NCBI GenBank assembly: GCA_009741485.1 | Contig: CM019229.1 | Location: 3,545,266-3,609,265 of the forward strand | Direction of reading: 5' to 3' | Length of the DNA stretch: 64,000 bases | From: Malurus cyaneus samueli | Taxonomy: Eukaryota; Chordata; Aves; Passeriformes; Maluridae | Part shown: in pieces, positions 23,396-36,145 of the stretch | Position numbering within the stretch: the stretch's first letter is position 1 | How the letters are laid out: each line of letters begins with the position of its first letter | Position numbers and translations under genes: made by a program | The notes under the pieces: model-generated | Databases searched by the model: none | The model's input: only the letters and a program-made list of their open reading frames with translations | Told to the model about the DNA's origin: nothing

Positions 23396-26300
23396 GCATC
23401 ACAAACCTGGACTTTCAGAGACTTTCAGCACTTACAGCTCCTCTTGCAGTCGGGAAATGTTGAAGTCAAAAGGGAGAAGAGTAACTAGGTTTGTAAACAC
23501 ACAATCAGTGATGGATTAAGCTATGAAACAACTTGGATTTAAACTATGAAGGAACTCAGACAATACAACTTTAAAGTGTCCTATTATTCTCTGAGGGTCA
23601 GTATCACTGTGGTTTAGTTCTCTAGCAAACATGCATAACAAAATATCAAAGGGTTTCATCATATATAAGATTTGATTTAAGGTATCAATAAACCCCAGCA
23701 TTTCTGTTGACAACAAGAGGAAATCTATGCTTTTCTCACTGAGAAAGTGTTACTGCTGTTCTCTAAGAGCCTTTCAAGGGCTGTTTTTAGAAAACAAAAC
23801 TAATCTAACTTTTGTTTAGCCACGATTCCCATTGTCCTAGAAAGAAGTAGCTCTAGTAATGAATTGCTGCTTCTATCCGGGGATTTGTTTGGATCAATTT
23901 TCTGTTAAAACACCACTTGTGCAGCACAGAAAGCTGCCACTTCCACTTAAGTACCACTTAAGTCTTCTAAAAATATTGTGACAGGGGTTTTGTGTGCCCA
24001 GAAAAACAGACAAATAAACCCATGAGCTGCAAGTGAAGAATTCAGAGCAGCTGAGCTGACTAAAGCACAGCCTGCAGCACTCCCCAAAATCCAGCAAGAG
24101 ACCCATGAACCTGCACCTATTAATGCTGGGCTCAGTTGTTTGCTGGTGCAATCCAGACATCCCAGCTGGAGGGAGAACTCAGGTGTAGATAAATGAAATA
24201 AAGAGGAAGAGATTCTCTGCAAATGGATGCAGCAGTCACACAGCAAAGCTCATCCCACTTTGAGAGGTTTGACTCATTAAATGGTGAGTTCTGTCACCTT
24301 TTCCAGCCGTGGGTAATTATCCAGATAAACGTTTGGCTTGGTCAAACAGGGCAAGAAGTAGAAGAACACTTTGGATGGAGAGCCAAAGCTGACCAGACAA
24401 TGCCTTCCTCATGGTCAAACAATGCTATTCCACCAGTGGAAAAAGTTTCATTTTTCTGGCAAAGCTATGAGAGAAATTGTTTTCAGGGCTGATATTTATT
24501 TACATAATTCTACGAAAATTCTTTTCAGGAAGTCTCCATTTTACCTCTTAAAATTTTTTCTACTGCTGTACATCATCTCCCCTCCCACCTTCAGTTTGTT
24601 TTCCGAAAAAGGTCTCGTATTTTCTTCTCTGCTAATAAAATAAACAAGAAAAGACAGAGAGCAGCTTGTGACTTCGCCAAGCTTTCCAGCACTCATGTTC
24701 CATGATGGTCCAAAATGAAAGAGAATCTTTTGAAACCCACAAATCCTTGGATAAATGCTTTTCCAAGCCCAGAATCAGCAGTCCTTGTGGTGCCAAGCAA
24801 GGTAACAAGAGGCACACACAGCAGGCGCTTCCTCCAGCTACCCCATCATCAGCTCTGTGTCCAAACTGGGGGATGAGGCTTTTCCATACTCATCCAGCAG
24901 CCTGGCAGGGCAGGGAACTGAGCCAGGCTGCTGAAATGGGAGGAATCAGCCTTTGGGATGGTGACTGGTGGAGCTGTGCTCAAGGACATGCAGAAGGAAG
25001 TGTATGAACCCCTTTTCTGATGCTCCTCATGGTGGACACTACGTGCAGCTCCCACCCTGAGGACGGGCTGTTCCCTGCCCTTCCCCACTCAGGATGTCAT
25101 TCCCAAGGCTGCACGAGTACCCTGGAGGCTCCAGGCTGGGAGGGGAAGGAGGGAGGGAGGGATGACTTATGAATAGAGCTATTCACCGCATCCCACCGTG
25201 GGCATTCTTTTCAGCCTGGAACAGCAGCCGGGCTCTCGGAGCCCAACCACAGATGGAGGCTCTGCCAAAAGAGATGCTGAGAAAGGGGAAAAAGCACCCT
25301 CCTGGTTGATTTGTGTTTAATCAAAGTCAGCCCCTGCCAAGCCTCACACCATGCAGGGACTTCAGATGCCTCCGTGTTTTGAACAGTAGACTTCGCTGTT
25401 GATAACAAGACCTGGATTATTATTTTTCCATGCAAAAGCCCAAAACCATCCAGAACCATTTGCAGATTGATGCCAAGCTGTGGGAGTAGCTGTGGACAAT
25501 TCTATTTTAATCCCAAATGTCAATCTGTTCTATGGTTTGAGAGCTGAAGCCAAGCAAGACAGTGCATTAATGTCAGGGTGCCTGAAATTTAAAGGGCAAT
25601 AAACCCAGAAGCATCTCTTAAAAGCCTGAGATGTTTACCAAAAACAGCTTGATCCCAAAGGATTTTCATTTCAGTTGAGGAATAAACCATAAATTAATTA
25701 AGTGATTTGTACAAGTCAAACACTTCACCAAGACATGAAGAGCCAGGGAAGGAGATTGCCCAAGCACCCATCTCCTTCACCTCTTTCATGACTGAGCAAC
25801 ACCCCTGAAAGTTATTATGTTCCCTGAGTGGTCTCTATTCTCTCCAGAATTTCTGCATTTCTCACCAAAGTCAGATTCTTTTGGACCTTCAAGAGCTGGA
25901 AGTTCAGCTGTTTGTGAGATGTGATCAACTGTGCTAAGCAATCCTTTGGGGGTTGTGAGACATCTGCTGCCCTGCGTGAGCTCAGCTACCACAGGAATGA
26001 TTTATACATTTCGTTTCCCTAAAATAAATGATTTATCAGGCTATTTCAAGTGCTGAAATGCCAAATACTTTTCCTACAGAAGAGCCCATTGCAGAGCAGG
26101 GAGTCCCAATTCCAGGCTCCTGTTCCCAGGAGCATCTCAGATGTAGCTCGCCTGGGAACACCTTGCCCTAAAGTACTATAATTATATTCTGCAAAGTTCA
26201 GACTTAAAAATTCAGGGAACTTTCCTCTGAAATATCTGGTTATCTCAGGGTACCATAAGGGATTGGAGTGTGAGCTAACCAGTGTTACTCTTATTGCCAA

Positions 26301-27779
26301 TTTATTGTGTTGCAATGTAACAAATTATTAAAAAGAGCTGTCAACAAAGGTCTTTGCCTAATAATTGAGACGTGCTCTCTGCACACCAGAGTGCTCCATG
26401 TAAAGCTGTCTAAGGTCCCAAGCCTTTTTAGGGTGTTCAACTTAACATCAAAGCTCTTCAGGAGATCTCAAAGAGCTTGAGAGAGAATGTCAACATCAGA
26501 AATCACAAAGCAATGCACCTTTAGCAACTGCACGAGTTCCAGTTGTGCTGATATCACTTCACTTCTGATCATGGTTCAGCAGGAAAACCCAGATCCAGGG
26601 TTCCACACCAGCAATTTCAATTTCAGTTGCATTTTTGTGTTAAGCTAAGCTTGGAAAACAGAAACATGAGTCTTAAGTGGCCTTCTTAAAAGTGGAAATC
26701 CATTGCTATTCCCTGTCATATCCCATGTCATAGCCTCTGAATGCAATCAGAAGCCAGGGATAGAGCATTTGAAGGAACTCACAAAGATCTGCAAAACTGG
26801 AAGATGCTTCATTTCCATCCCTAGATGGGGGATTTATTATAACAGGCTTCTGGCAAGGAATTTTCCTCTTAAGAAAAAAAGCTTTGAGGGGAAAAGCCTC
26901 TAGAGGTTTCCCAGCAAGGATCTGGGTGTAGAAAATTACTCCACAAGCAGACAGAAACTCCCCTCTGGAGGTTTTTCTGATGGCAATCAGCTTCCAGATC
27001 GGAAGCCAGAGGTCGTTCTGCAGCTCAAATCCTCAGAGCTGCTCCGTGCTCTGAGCTGGAGCCTCAGCCCCAGCACCCCCAGGGCAGGCAGCTCTAATTA
27101 GCACAGCCCAGATGGACCCAGGGCTCCCATCAGATGGTTCATGACCCAGAACACAAACAGCTTTAACAAAGTCCTAATTCCACTTCAAAAAGCAGGGCCT
27201 TTAATGAATTTATACGAGCCTTGGGGCTAGAATTGCCATCCAAATGTTGCTGGTCTTAAAAAAAGAAAGAGGAAGTGAAGGAGGGAGGAGGTAGAAGTAG
27301 GGTAAATCATGGCTAGAGGCACTGGCACCAGACTTACACTGGATCTGGTGGTGGGGACAGGGGAGCAACTGGGGGAGCTGTGCAGGATTGCTCTAAAACC
27401 CCCTTGCAGCTTCACCAAAGTGCATCATTGCAGCACTGCAGGCAGGTTGGAGCTGTAAGAACCAGGACTGGGCTTTGGAGTGGTTTAAGGCAATCACACG
27501 GATGAGAAAATACCTTTCCATGGGGCTTTTGCCCCTGGAGTGAAAGGCAAAGCAGCTTTGCAGGTGAAGCTCAGAGGAGAGCCCAAGGCAGCACAGCTGA
27601 CCAAGGAGATTGGCTGGGGCTCCATCCTGTAACTCCCAGCCCTGATTGCAGTCAGGGGTGTTTCACTGGGAGGCAGCAGGGTCAGCACCTGCTCAGGACT
27701 GATGAGGAAGGAGGAGGAGCTGAGATCTCCTCTGTGCCTGCTCTGCCACTGCCTGATTTACCATAGAAAGGCAACTTCT
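23396..27779. other. Single-copy DNA, no gene seen
   Basis: Apart from a purine tract at about 25138-25163 (GGGAGGGAGGGA) the stretch is unremarkable. Open frames of 60-100 codons occur on both strands, none with recognisable domains. Confidence 0.6.
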
Positions 27780-27840
27780 TATCTCAGAATCACAGGCTGG
27801 TTGAGAATGGAAAAGATCTCTCAGCTGTGATCATCCCCAC
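27780..27840 (-). mobile_element. CR1 tail, reverse orientation, short fragment
   Basis: CAGAATCACAGGCTGGTTGA and AATGGAAAAGATCTCTCAG resemble the reverse complement of the last 60 bases of CR1. Divergence is high, so this is moderately supported. Confidence 0.6.
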
Positions 27841-30060
27841 CTTGTGAGTGAAGAGCATCTCCACACAGCACTCACCTCCTCATCCTTCCGTAGGTGAGTT
27901 TCCCTTACCTGCTCCAAGTCCTTTCGACTTCCACACCACCACCTTTCCTGTACTCTCAGGGACCTGTGAGCCCCTTGTCTGCTCTTGCAGAAATAAGCAG
28001 AGTTTTAGGAATAAAAGACAGAGTTTTAGGAATAAAAGTCAGTCTTTGACAACACTAAAGGAGACAAAGCAAGGAGAAACTACTGATCAAAGAGGTCTTG
28101 TGCAGTTTCAAGGACAAACACAAAGACAAATGCTGGGTTTTGTTCCAAAATAACAAAAGAAAAAATTCCCCAGCTTTACAGGAAGAGCTCTGCTCATTTC
28201 CCCACCTTCCCAAGTAGTTTTGGGCCTGTGAGTGCTGAAGACACCAAACCCTTTCTTTTTCTATTAAGATCCCGGGAGCCTTCCCTGACCATGCTGCCCT
28301 TGCTCCTCAACGCTTTGTCTTTCTCTCCCTCTGCTCGCAGAGCATCTCTCAAACAACCCTGCCTTGTTCAGAATGTTGGAGTTGGCTGTCTAAACTGCAG
28401 CTAAATCAAAACCATGGCTGATGGTTTGGACAGATACAGGCTGGGTGGGATTCCTGCCAGCCTTAGATTTGCTTTTGTCTTCATAAAGAGCAGCCCTGGG
28501 AGATGTGCACTGCAACCAGGAAGAGCCTGACAAAGGCATGTGCTTTTAGAAAGGGCTGTTTTAGAAAACTGATTTTTCCAGTCAGCCAGCTTTGTGAGTT
28601 ATTTCAGACCGTGGTGGGTTGATCAGATGCAGAATGTAATAATGCCTTGAAAGAAAACCCATCGTTTCTGGCCCCTGCAGATGTTTTGTAATTGGGTGCA
28701 AGTGTTAAAATCATGTTCAAATCAAGTGTTAAAATCCATTGCCCACCCTGGATAATCCTGTTTGTGGTGGGTGTGATGCCTGTGCTGGGAGCAGCCCGTG
28801 GACTGCTTTTAATCCTGAAATGGGAATGGTGAGACTGCCAGCAGGAAAAGTTGATTGGTGCCTGATTGAGTGGAATTTGTACATTTTTTTGGTGCTGTCT
28901 AAGAAAATGAAAAGTAGGAAACTCTTTTTGGGTAGCTCTTACCACCAACTTTGAGCACGTGGCTGATTTCAGCAACCTGAGCAGTCAGAAAGGATTCAAT
29001 ACTGTAACCTGGGAGCTTGGAGAAAGTATAGCTGCTGCATGGGGCTTAAATGACTTCAAGTCATTATTTTTTTGTGCATTTTCAATGGAATTATGGGTTT
29101 CCACCTCAATTTTCTTCTGGTGAAACTGGTTAAGAGCATTTAATAGCTGCAACAAATCCACTACCATGGTTTGCAAGGCCTGCATTAATAGGGACTGTGT
29201 AAAGAATTGACAGAAATGGAACTGGGGTCAATTCCCGAGGTTTGGGACCAAATTTGGGTTGATTCTGGTGGTAAGAAAGTGAAGCTGATATGGGAGATTC
29301 AGCTTACCGAAGCAGAATAATGGAGGGACTCTTAACAACTTTGCAGAGAGATCATTGAATGTCTTGTGGACACAACTTTGTAGTTCTCAAGGCTCTCCCA
29401 TGAAGAGGAAGGCAAGCCAGGCAATTGTGGATTGAGAATTTCAGGAAGATTTTCTTTAAAGCTTTAAATCTGTTTTACCTCTTTAAAATGAGGTAGGAAT
29501 AAAGTATGTTGTAAATAGGAAAGAAAATGAGGTGCATTCACCAGCAGCCCACCTTAGCACTGCCCTGGAGAGGACCAGACAGTGAAGTTCCTTCTATATA
29601 TGGATAGAATTTGGGTTTTTTTTATCTCCTGAGTGCCCAAGCCCTGTAAAATCAGCTTCACCACCAGCTCTCTCCTCAGTTCCTTGTTACCCGTGCTGCT
29701 CCTGCACTTTCCACACGGACAATTCAGAATTCCCGAGTGCAATTAATCTGTTGCATTTAACAGCTATTTTCTCCTGCTTGCCTTTACCTTACAAGGCAAA
29801 CATTCCTGAGCAGGGTTGGGAAGAAACATTTTTATGGACAGATGGGCTCTAAACCTGCCATCTACTGAAGGCCAGCTCAAACATCCCAGAAGACTGATGT
29901 TAAAATTTCCTGCTCAGTAAGACCTAGGAGTTGTTTGACAATGCCTGCTTTTATTTAATCCTTCACTCTTCCTGCAGTGGTTTGGCTGTTCCCAGGATTT
30001 GGGGTTTATTTTTTATCACCTTCATGAAATATCTGGTCTGTTCTGCCTGCCTGGTACCTT
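27841..30060. other. Single-copy DNA, no gene seen
   Basis: Includes the 21-base direct repeat at 27998-28039. The open frames 27848-28153 (plus) and 28604-28975 (minus) have no recognisable family. Confidence 0.6.
27998..28039. repeat. 21-bp direct repeat, 2 units
   Basis: CAGAGTTTTAGGAATAAAAG occurs at 27998 and again at 28019, back to back and differing only at the last base of the unit. It looks like a recent local duplication. Confidence 0.9.
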
Positions 30061-30065
30061 AGGGC

Positions 30066-30338
30066 TGGAGAAAAGGAGGCTCAGGGGGATCTTCCGGCTC
30101 TCCACAGCTCCCTGAAAGGAGGAGGCAGCCAGGGAGGGATTGGGCTCTTCTGCAAGGGAAATGTTATGGGACAAGGGGAAAAGGCCTCAAGCTGTGCCAG
30201 GGGAGGGTCAGGTTGGACATCCGGAGGAATTTCCTCATGGAAAGGGTGGTCAGACACAGGAAGGGACTGCCCAAGAAGGTTTGGAGTCCCCATCCCTGGA
30301 GGGATCCAAGGAATGACTGAAGGTGACACTCAATGCTC
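30066..30338 (+). mobile_element. CR1 3' fragment, forward
   Basis: GAGAAAAGGAGGCTCAGGGG, GACAAGGGGAAAAGGCCTCA, GGTCAGGTTGGACATCCGGA, TTTCCTCATGGAAAGGGTGG and CCCATCCCTGGAGGGATCCA follow the CR1 3' order. The translation retains KGWSDTGRDCPRRFGVPIPG, corresponding to the ORF2 C-terminus. It stops abruptly where the next, oppositely oriented CR1 piece begins. Confidence 0.9.
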
Positions 30339-30341
30339 TGG

Positions 30342-30420
30342 GCTAGGGACACCTTCCACTGTCCCAGAGTGCTTTAAGCCATATCAACCTGGCCTTGGAC
30401 ACTTCCAGGGATCCAGGGAA
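30342..30420 (-). mobile_element. CR1 3' fragment, reverse, abutting the forward CR1
   Basis: GGGACACCTTCCACTGTCCC, ACCTGGCCTTGGACACTTCC and AGGGATCCAGG are the reverse complement of the part of CR1 just before its tail. The tail itself is missing. The piece sits end to end with the forward element at 30066-30338, giving an inverted arrangement. Confidence 0.85.
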
Positions 30421-30579
30421 AACAACTCTTTGCACTCACACAGGTGACCAATCCAGTAGGATCTCAAAAGGTGATAAGAGCTCTCAATAAATTTTATAAG
30501 TGACTAAAAACCTAGAGTAGAGAACTGGATGTGTGTGGGGGGAAGACCAGGACTGAGAGAACAGCTGGAGCTGGGCCAG

Positions 30580-30768
30580 GGCAGGCTCAGGCTGGAGAGC
30601 AGGGAAAGGTTCTTGTGTCCCCAGAGGGTGCTGGCACTGCCCAGGCTCCCCAGGGAATGGTCCCGGCCCCGAGGCTGCCAGAGCTCCAGGAGCGTTTGGA
30701 CAGCGCTGCCAGGGATGGACAGGGTGGGGCTGTTGGGGGTCTGGGCAGGACCATCCCTGACAGAGTTA
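30580..30768 (+). mobile_element. CR1-like fragment, forward
   Basis: AGGCTGGAGAGCAGGGAAAG, GTGCTGGCACTGCCCAGG, GCTGCCAGAGCTCCAGGAGC, GTTTGGACAGCGCTGCCAGG and CAGGGTGGGGCTGTTGGGGG match, in opposite orientation, the fragment at 23205-23395. It is the third CR1 piece within about 700 bases. Confidence 0.78.
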
Positions 30769-33700
30769 CTGAACTGGAAATCCCTAAAAACTTCAAACCC
30801 TCAGCACAGACCACCCCTACAATGGCCAAGATGCAGAGGTGACAGCAGTGATGGAACTGCTCAGGCCTTGCAGAGGAGTTACCCACACTCATCACCAAGG
30901 GATGAATATGAAATACTCCTGTTTATCTGAAAACATTAGGGACTGGCCATGTAATGAAACCCAGATATTCCTAGATTTTATCTCACTGCTTCCTCTTCAG
31001 CCATCAGTTTCATTTTACAGCATAGAAGCAACCTAAATGCACCAACAACTGAATTAAATTGAGGACCTGGAGCAGCGTTCCAGCCACTCTAAAAAGCCTT
31101 TTAACCAGGAAGATTTTATTTTTAAGAAAAGCTTCTAAAGCTGGTCTTAATATTTACTGGTTTTAGGAACAGGGAAAGGAGCCAGATGTATGATTTCAAC
31201 TCAGAGAGCTCTGAGTTTTGGGCCGTTTCTCAGGTGAAGCATTTCTGAAATGAACCAACATTATCAGTAAATAAATCAGGCACCCTCTCCTGGGCCCAGC
31301 ACCCTTTTCAGGCAGTGGGCTCTGTTTCAGCTCAACACAGAGCACAAATAAATAAAGGAAAGTTTATAAGAAGTGAAAGATCTGCTATCTCCTCAGCTGT
31401 GTTAACCACGGTAACATTTAATGAGATGTTGATCCTCGGGCAAGCATCACCCACAGTCTGTGTGTGCACTGCTGCCCTTCCTGAGCACACTCTGCTCACA
31501 AACCTGCCTGCAACGCCACCTTCTGATCCCCGATTCCAAGGAAAAACAGGGTTTGCTGGCAGGATTGATATTAATTTATCATTTTTATCTTGATTTCCTT
31601 GCTCCCAGGTATCAATCCTCTCATACAATTGCCCAGCAGAAGCAGCCGCCTTTGGGGGCTCTCACATCTGAGTTTTATGAGCCAGTGTAGCCAAAAAATA
31701 CTGGGAAAAACCTTCTGAGCCTGGAATTTGTTCCAAGATAACTCTACAGGAGCTAAAATCTGACCTTCACACTGTCCATTCCTATCTTGAATTTCCTTGC
31801 TCTCCAAAACACACAAAACCTTCCACTGCCTCACACCAAAGGCTCCTCCAGGCAGAGAGAAATCAAAACCACCCTGGGAGCTCTTCACTGGAATGCAGCA
31901 ACTTGTAAAGATATTCAGGAATTCTTCTGCCAGGATCCCATCTGAAAATTCCAAACTTAAAAAGGAAATTAACTGAAGGAGTTAGGCAGGAGAAGGAAAA
32001 GCTTTATCAAGTTTTTATCAAGTTTTTATTGAGTTTTTATCGAGTTTTTATGCTCCCCAAGCCAGTTGCAAGCAGACCTGGAAGGTTTAAAGGCACCCAG
32101 GGGCTGATTGGGATCAATCCAGCAATTCCAGAATGTCCCAAACCCTGAAAGGACTGAGCAGGAGACACCAGCAAAGCCCCAGGGCTTTCCAGTAGTTCAG
32201 TCTTTCAGACTAAACTGGGTGTTGGCCTTTTGGATAACTCCTCCACTGTTCTGGCACAAAGTTTTACAGGGTTTTCCAGAAATGACTCGCTTTGTTTGAA
32301 AAATCCAGAGTCAGCCCAAACAAAGTAACTGGAAGCAACTTCTTTGTGCAAAGTGATGAGTCAGCCACTGAGTCTCAAAACTCAAAATTACTGAGTTTGG
32401 TGAGGGCTTCTTGAATTTAACACCTGGGTGTGTTCAGGAGAGAAGCATTTTTCAAGAAGATTGAGTTTGCCAGATGTGACTGATCGAGAACTGCTGCAGC
32501 TGATGAAATATTGTCCAAGGAAGGTAAAGAAGCAGAGGCAGAAGGGTCACATAAAAGGGACCCCGTGGCAAGAAAAAGGAAAGAAGTGAGGGAAAAAAAT
32601 CCCCACCTCGCTCAAAAGTGAAGCCACAAGCACTTCAGGGGGAAAAAAGCAAGTCCTTATAGCATTCCTGGCTAATATTCTCTGAAATCTAAACTGTTTT
32701 CCCTCAGGAATTCCCCAGGTTTGAGGTTGTTTGCTGTTCTGAGATCCAGCTGCACCTCGTACCCAAACCGAGCTCCCATTGCTGCGGGGTTATTGTGGCT
32801 TCTCTTCTAAGGGCAGCAATGTCTGTAAACCTTCTGATTTCCACAGAATATTTGTAATCTCACTCTGCAGCTCCTCAGAACCTGGTGAAGATGTGTTTGA
32901 ATGTGGGCCTAGCCTTTCTTGCAGGTTATTTCCAGAAAGGCCTTACTCCTCCTTGCAGGTTATTCCCACTTTAAAATCTATTTTTCTTGATATTTTCTAT
33001 GTAAAACTAAATAAAGATTTAACAGTTTGTTTTTCCCTTTAATTGATGTTTACTTTCTGTTGCTTCCCACACATCAGAATTTCCTTCAGCCCCTCAGAGC
33101 AGCATGAAGAATTACTAATTCTGACACGGGGAGTCACGAGTCTCTTATTTACACCGAGACGTGCACACGTCGCTCATTTCCAGTCCTCTGCTTAAAAAAA
33201 TAGGAATCAAAAAAGGCCCACTGAATAAACAAAGTGTCCAGTAGCATAAATATTTCGCCTCCAGGGCTTCAAAATGTTGGACTGTGAGATTAGAAGCAGC
33301 TGTTGTACTTTCCTCAGCCTTCACAAGAGATCTTTGGATCTGGTGATATTTTTCTCATAGCCTGGAATTGTTGCACAGAGGATGGTTCTCTGCTCCTTCC
33401 CTGCTCAGGCATCACCAGCTATGGTTTGCAGGCACAGAAATGCAATTTTTAGGTGTATCCATGCTAAGACATGCCAGGGTTTTTGGCCTCTAAGGATCAG
33501 CTTTCTGAATGGTTTCATTACAGGGATAAGTTACTCTCCCCTATGCCAAACAAACCAGATTTAATTAAATATGTGGCTAATGTGCAAGTTTAACAACTGG
33601 CACAAGAATGAAGGGCAGTAAGGAAATCCACAAGATAATGCAGCAATTCTTTGCACATCTCCTACCATTCCAGAAAAAAACTGATTATTTCAGGGAAGAG

Positions 33701-34132
33701 CAGGATAACATCCCTAAGAACTAACACTGTTCTTAGATCCAGTGCAAATGCCACGAGCAGAAATAAATTACACTCTTTCCTCTCTCAAAATTAATTTATC
33801 ACCAGGAAAATATTCTGAAGACTTCAAAGAAGCCTTGCTCATTTTAATGCATCTCTTCTGCTGATGGGGAGCCACATCTGCCTTTCTCAAAGGCTGACAA
33901 GTTTTACTTAGGTTTGTAGGAAATAACTTCTGCTGCCTCCTCCCTGCCACAGCTACGGCATTTAGTGTGGGACTGTGACAGCCTTAGAGCTCCATCTGGT
34001 AATTTTAACCAGACATTTTATGCCAAAGTTAATTTTGCTCAAAGACACAGGCACACAGAGGCTGATTTTTTATTAAGGATTCATCTAGAAAGCATGCCTG
34101 GGGCATTTGGGTCACAGCAGCAGTGATGTTGC
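30769..34132. other. Single-copy DNA, no gene seen
   Basis: Includes the 11-base tandem repeat at 32007-32050. A minus-strand open frame at 31571-31954 (127 codons) has no recognisable motif. No RNA gene is recognisable. Confidence 0.6.
32007..32050. repeat. 11-bp tandem repeat, 4 units
   Basis: The unit TCAAGTTTTTA starts at 32007, 32018, 32029 and 32040, with TTGAG and TCGAG variants in the last two units. Confidence 0.92.
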
Positions 34133-34512
34133 TGCCTAAATCCGGCTTACCTAAAGCAGAGTGTGGCCAGAACTGAGAGAATCCAAAGCAGTTCTGTTAT
34201 TGCAGGGCCTTCAGGGCCATTCAGGGCAGTCCCAGCCCAGCCAGGGGCTGCACCCACAATGGACAATGGCTCACGGCTTTTTCACCCTTTCTCACTTTTG
34301 TCCATTTGCACATCGGGATTTGCTGAATCCTCCAATTGCAGCTGCAGCCAATGCAGTCAAAAACTCCAACTTGGCTCCCCCCAATTCTCTGTTGTTTCCA
34401 TCTCTTGGGGCCTGGCACAGGGAGGTGTCCTTGGGTTTGGGGCTAAAGAGGAATTGTTTTGTGTACAAATGGGAGAGCAGGAGCTCAGTACTGTCTGTGG
34501 AGTCTGGAGTTA
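34133..34512. repeat. Dispersed repeat family A, copy 1 (about 380 bp, unidentified)
   Basis: This segment is nearly identical to 51061-51437, with a few substitutions and small indels. Both copies start at TGCCTAAATCC and end at GGAGTCTGGAGTTA, and flanking sequences are unrelated on both sides, so the ends are real element or unit boundaries. The ends form a weak 9-base inverted match (TAAATCCGG against the complement of CTGGAGTTA). I see no coding frame kept in both copies and no clear target-site duplication. A solo LTR-like element or a non-autonomous transposon are both possible. Confidence 0.85.
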
Positions 34513-35909
34513 TCTAAAGGGGGACTCACCAGGGGCCGTGTTCCTGAGAAACTGAAATTTGGGACACGTGGTCAGCTCCCAGCCCATCCCATTTACACAG
34601 CACCCTGCCCAAAATTCAGGAGGGAGAAAAACACAGAGCTCCAGACACTCCTCCATGCTGTTAGAGCTGTTCCTACTGTCCCCTCAGCAAGGGGATGGGG
34701 ATGAATTATTCTCCCCAATAAAAGAACTCCGATTCTTGATGCTGTGTGCTCCAGGGTCAGAGCACTGGGATGTTTCAGCCGTCCTACTAAAGTTCCTGAA
34801 AGCTCTAACAGCAGCTAATGGATCTGCCAGACTCAGATTCTTAAAAATATCATCAGGTTGGCTGATGGAAATTCCAGCCCTCCTCTCCCTGTTGTTTCAT
34901 GCATATATCGTAAGTGAAATTTCACTTGTGTTAGGTTTAAAACCACTGTCCCTTCCCTCACTTCTCACTCAGTGCCAGTCTCCAGGGCTGTTGGTGAGGC
35001 AATAAACTAGGCATTGATCAAGTTGTATTTTTGTTCCTTCCTAAGGAAACATGGGTGAGAAAAAACAACAATAAAATAGGGAGTTTGGTGTCTAGAGGAG
35101 AATTCTGCCTCCCCCTGGCCTGGGATAACATCCATAAAACATTGCTTTGTGAGAATATCCATAAAACATGGCTTTGGGCATAATTCCTCTGGCTGGAGAA
35201 GCTGTTGTTATCATGGCTGATTAAACAAATTTGTATGAAATATCCAACATGAGCCTTCACCTGAAAATCTCCATGCAGTTTTCCTGCTGCTTTCCCTCCA
35301 TCCATTCCAGGCTCAGACTGGAAACCCCAAAAGCCCATTTTCTCTGTGGAGATCACCTGGGAAAACCAGGCTGCCTGGAAAAACTGCCCTTCCAAATCCC
35401 TCACAGCAATTCTCTGCTCTAAGGTGTCTTTCAATCCTACTTTTATAGATTTGCATTTAAGTGTGGAAAATTACCAAAACAAAGGAAAAAAACCTGTACT
35501 GGTACAGGTACAGCCTGCTCCAGTAGCTGCTCTGCATCACACAGCAAGAAATCAATTTATTGGTACTTTTATTTAAGATTTTCCATTAAAGGAGACCTCA
35601 AGGACCTCAAGTTTCAAGCAGATGCACTTCCAGCTTGAGTTCCCAACATGGATATGTCAGATATAAAACTCGAACCCACAGTCCAAATTCTCAAGTATTC
35701 TCAAGGCAAATTTTTCCTTAAAAATTTGTTGCTTAGATTTTGACTTGAAATCCTCCAGGACAACTGAGTTTCCTCTTCCTCCTCAGTTGTCTTCAATATT
35801 TGGCTGAACCAAGAGCTGTCACCCACAGCAGAACCCAACCAGCAGCTCTTAAAGGCTCTCTGGTGATTCCAAGAAACTGAAAGCCACTGATTCTTCCCTG
35901 CCACTCCCC
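34513..35909. other. Single-copy DNA, no gene seen
   Basis: Open frames 34559-35005 (plus, 148 codons) and 35018-35434 (minus, 138 codons) have no recognisable domains. A short imperfect direct repeat (CCATAAAACAT) lies near 35130-35170. Confidence 0.6.
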
Positions 35910-36145
35910 AGATCAGGTTTGCTCAGGGCTCCATCCAGTCTGGCCTTGGGCACTGCCAGGGATCCAGGGGCAGGCACAGCTTCTCTGGGCACCCTGTGCC
36001 AGGGCCTGCCCACCCTCTGAAAAAATAATTTCTTCCTGATATCCCATCTTAAAACCATTCCCCTTGTCCTGTCACTATTTGTCCATAGGAAAACAACCCT
36101 CTCCCTCCTTTTTTGCAGCCCCCTTAAGGTACTGCAGGGTCACAA
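35910..36145 (-). mobile_element. CR1 fragment with legible ORF2 C-terminus, reverse orientation
   Basis: The minus-strand translation reads DIRKKLFFQRVGRPWHRVPR followed by EAVPAPGSLAVPKARLDGAL. This is a close relative of the conserved CR1 ORF2 C-terminal peptide (R-K-x-F-F-x-V-R-x-x-R-x-W-x-R-L-P-R-E-V-V pattern). On the plus strand the matching landmarks are TCTGGCCTTGGGCACTGCC, CACAGCTTCTCTGGGCACC and CATTCCCCTTGTCCTGTCAC. Coding ends are missing and the element is inactive, but the frame is unusually intact over about 50 residues. Confidence 0.93.

Noticed and set aside
34133..34512. Endogenous retroviral LTR as a firm call for repeat family A
   Set aside because: No clear TG...CA ends, no target-site duplication and no adjoining retroviral genes were visible, so it stays unidentified.
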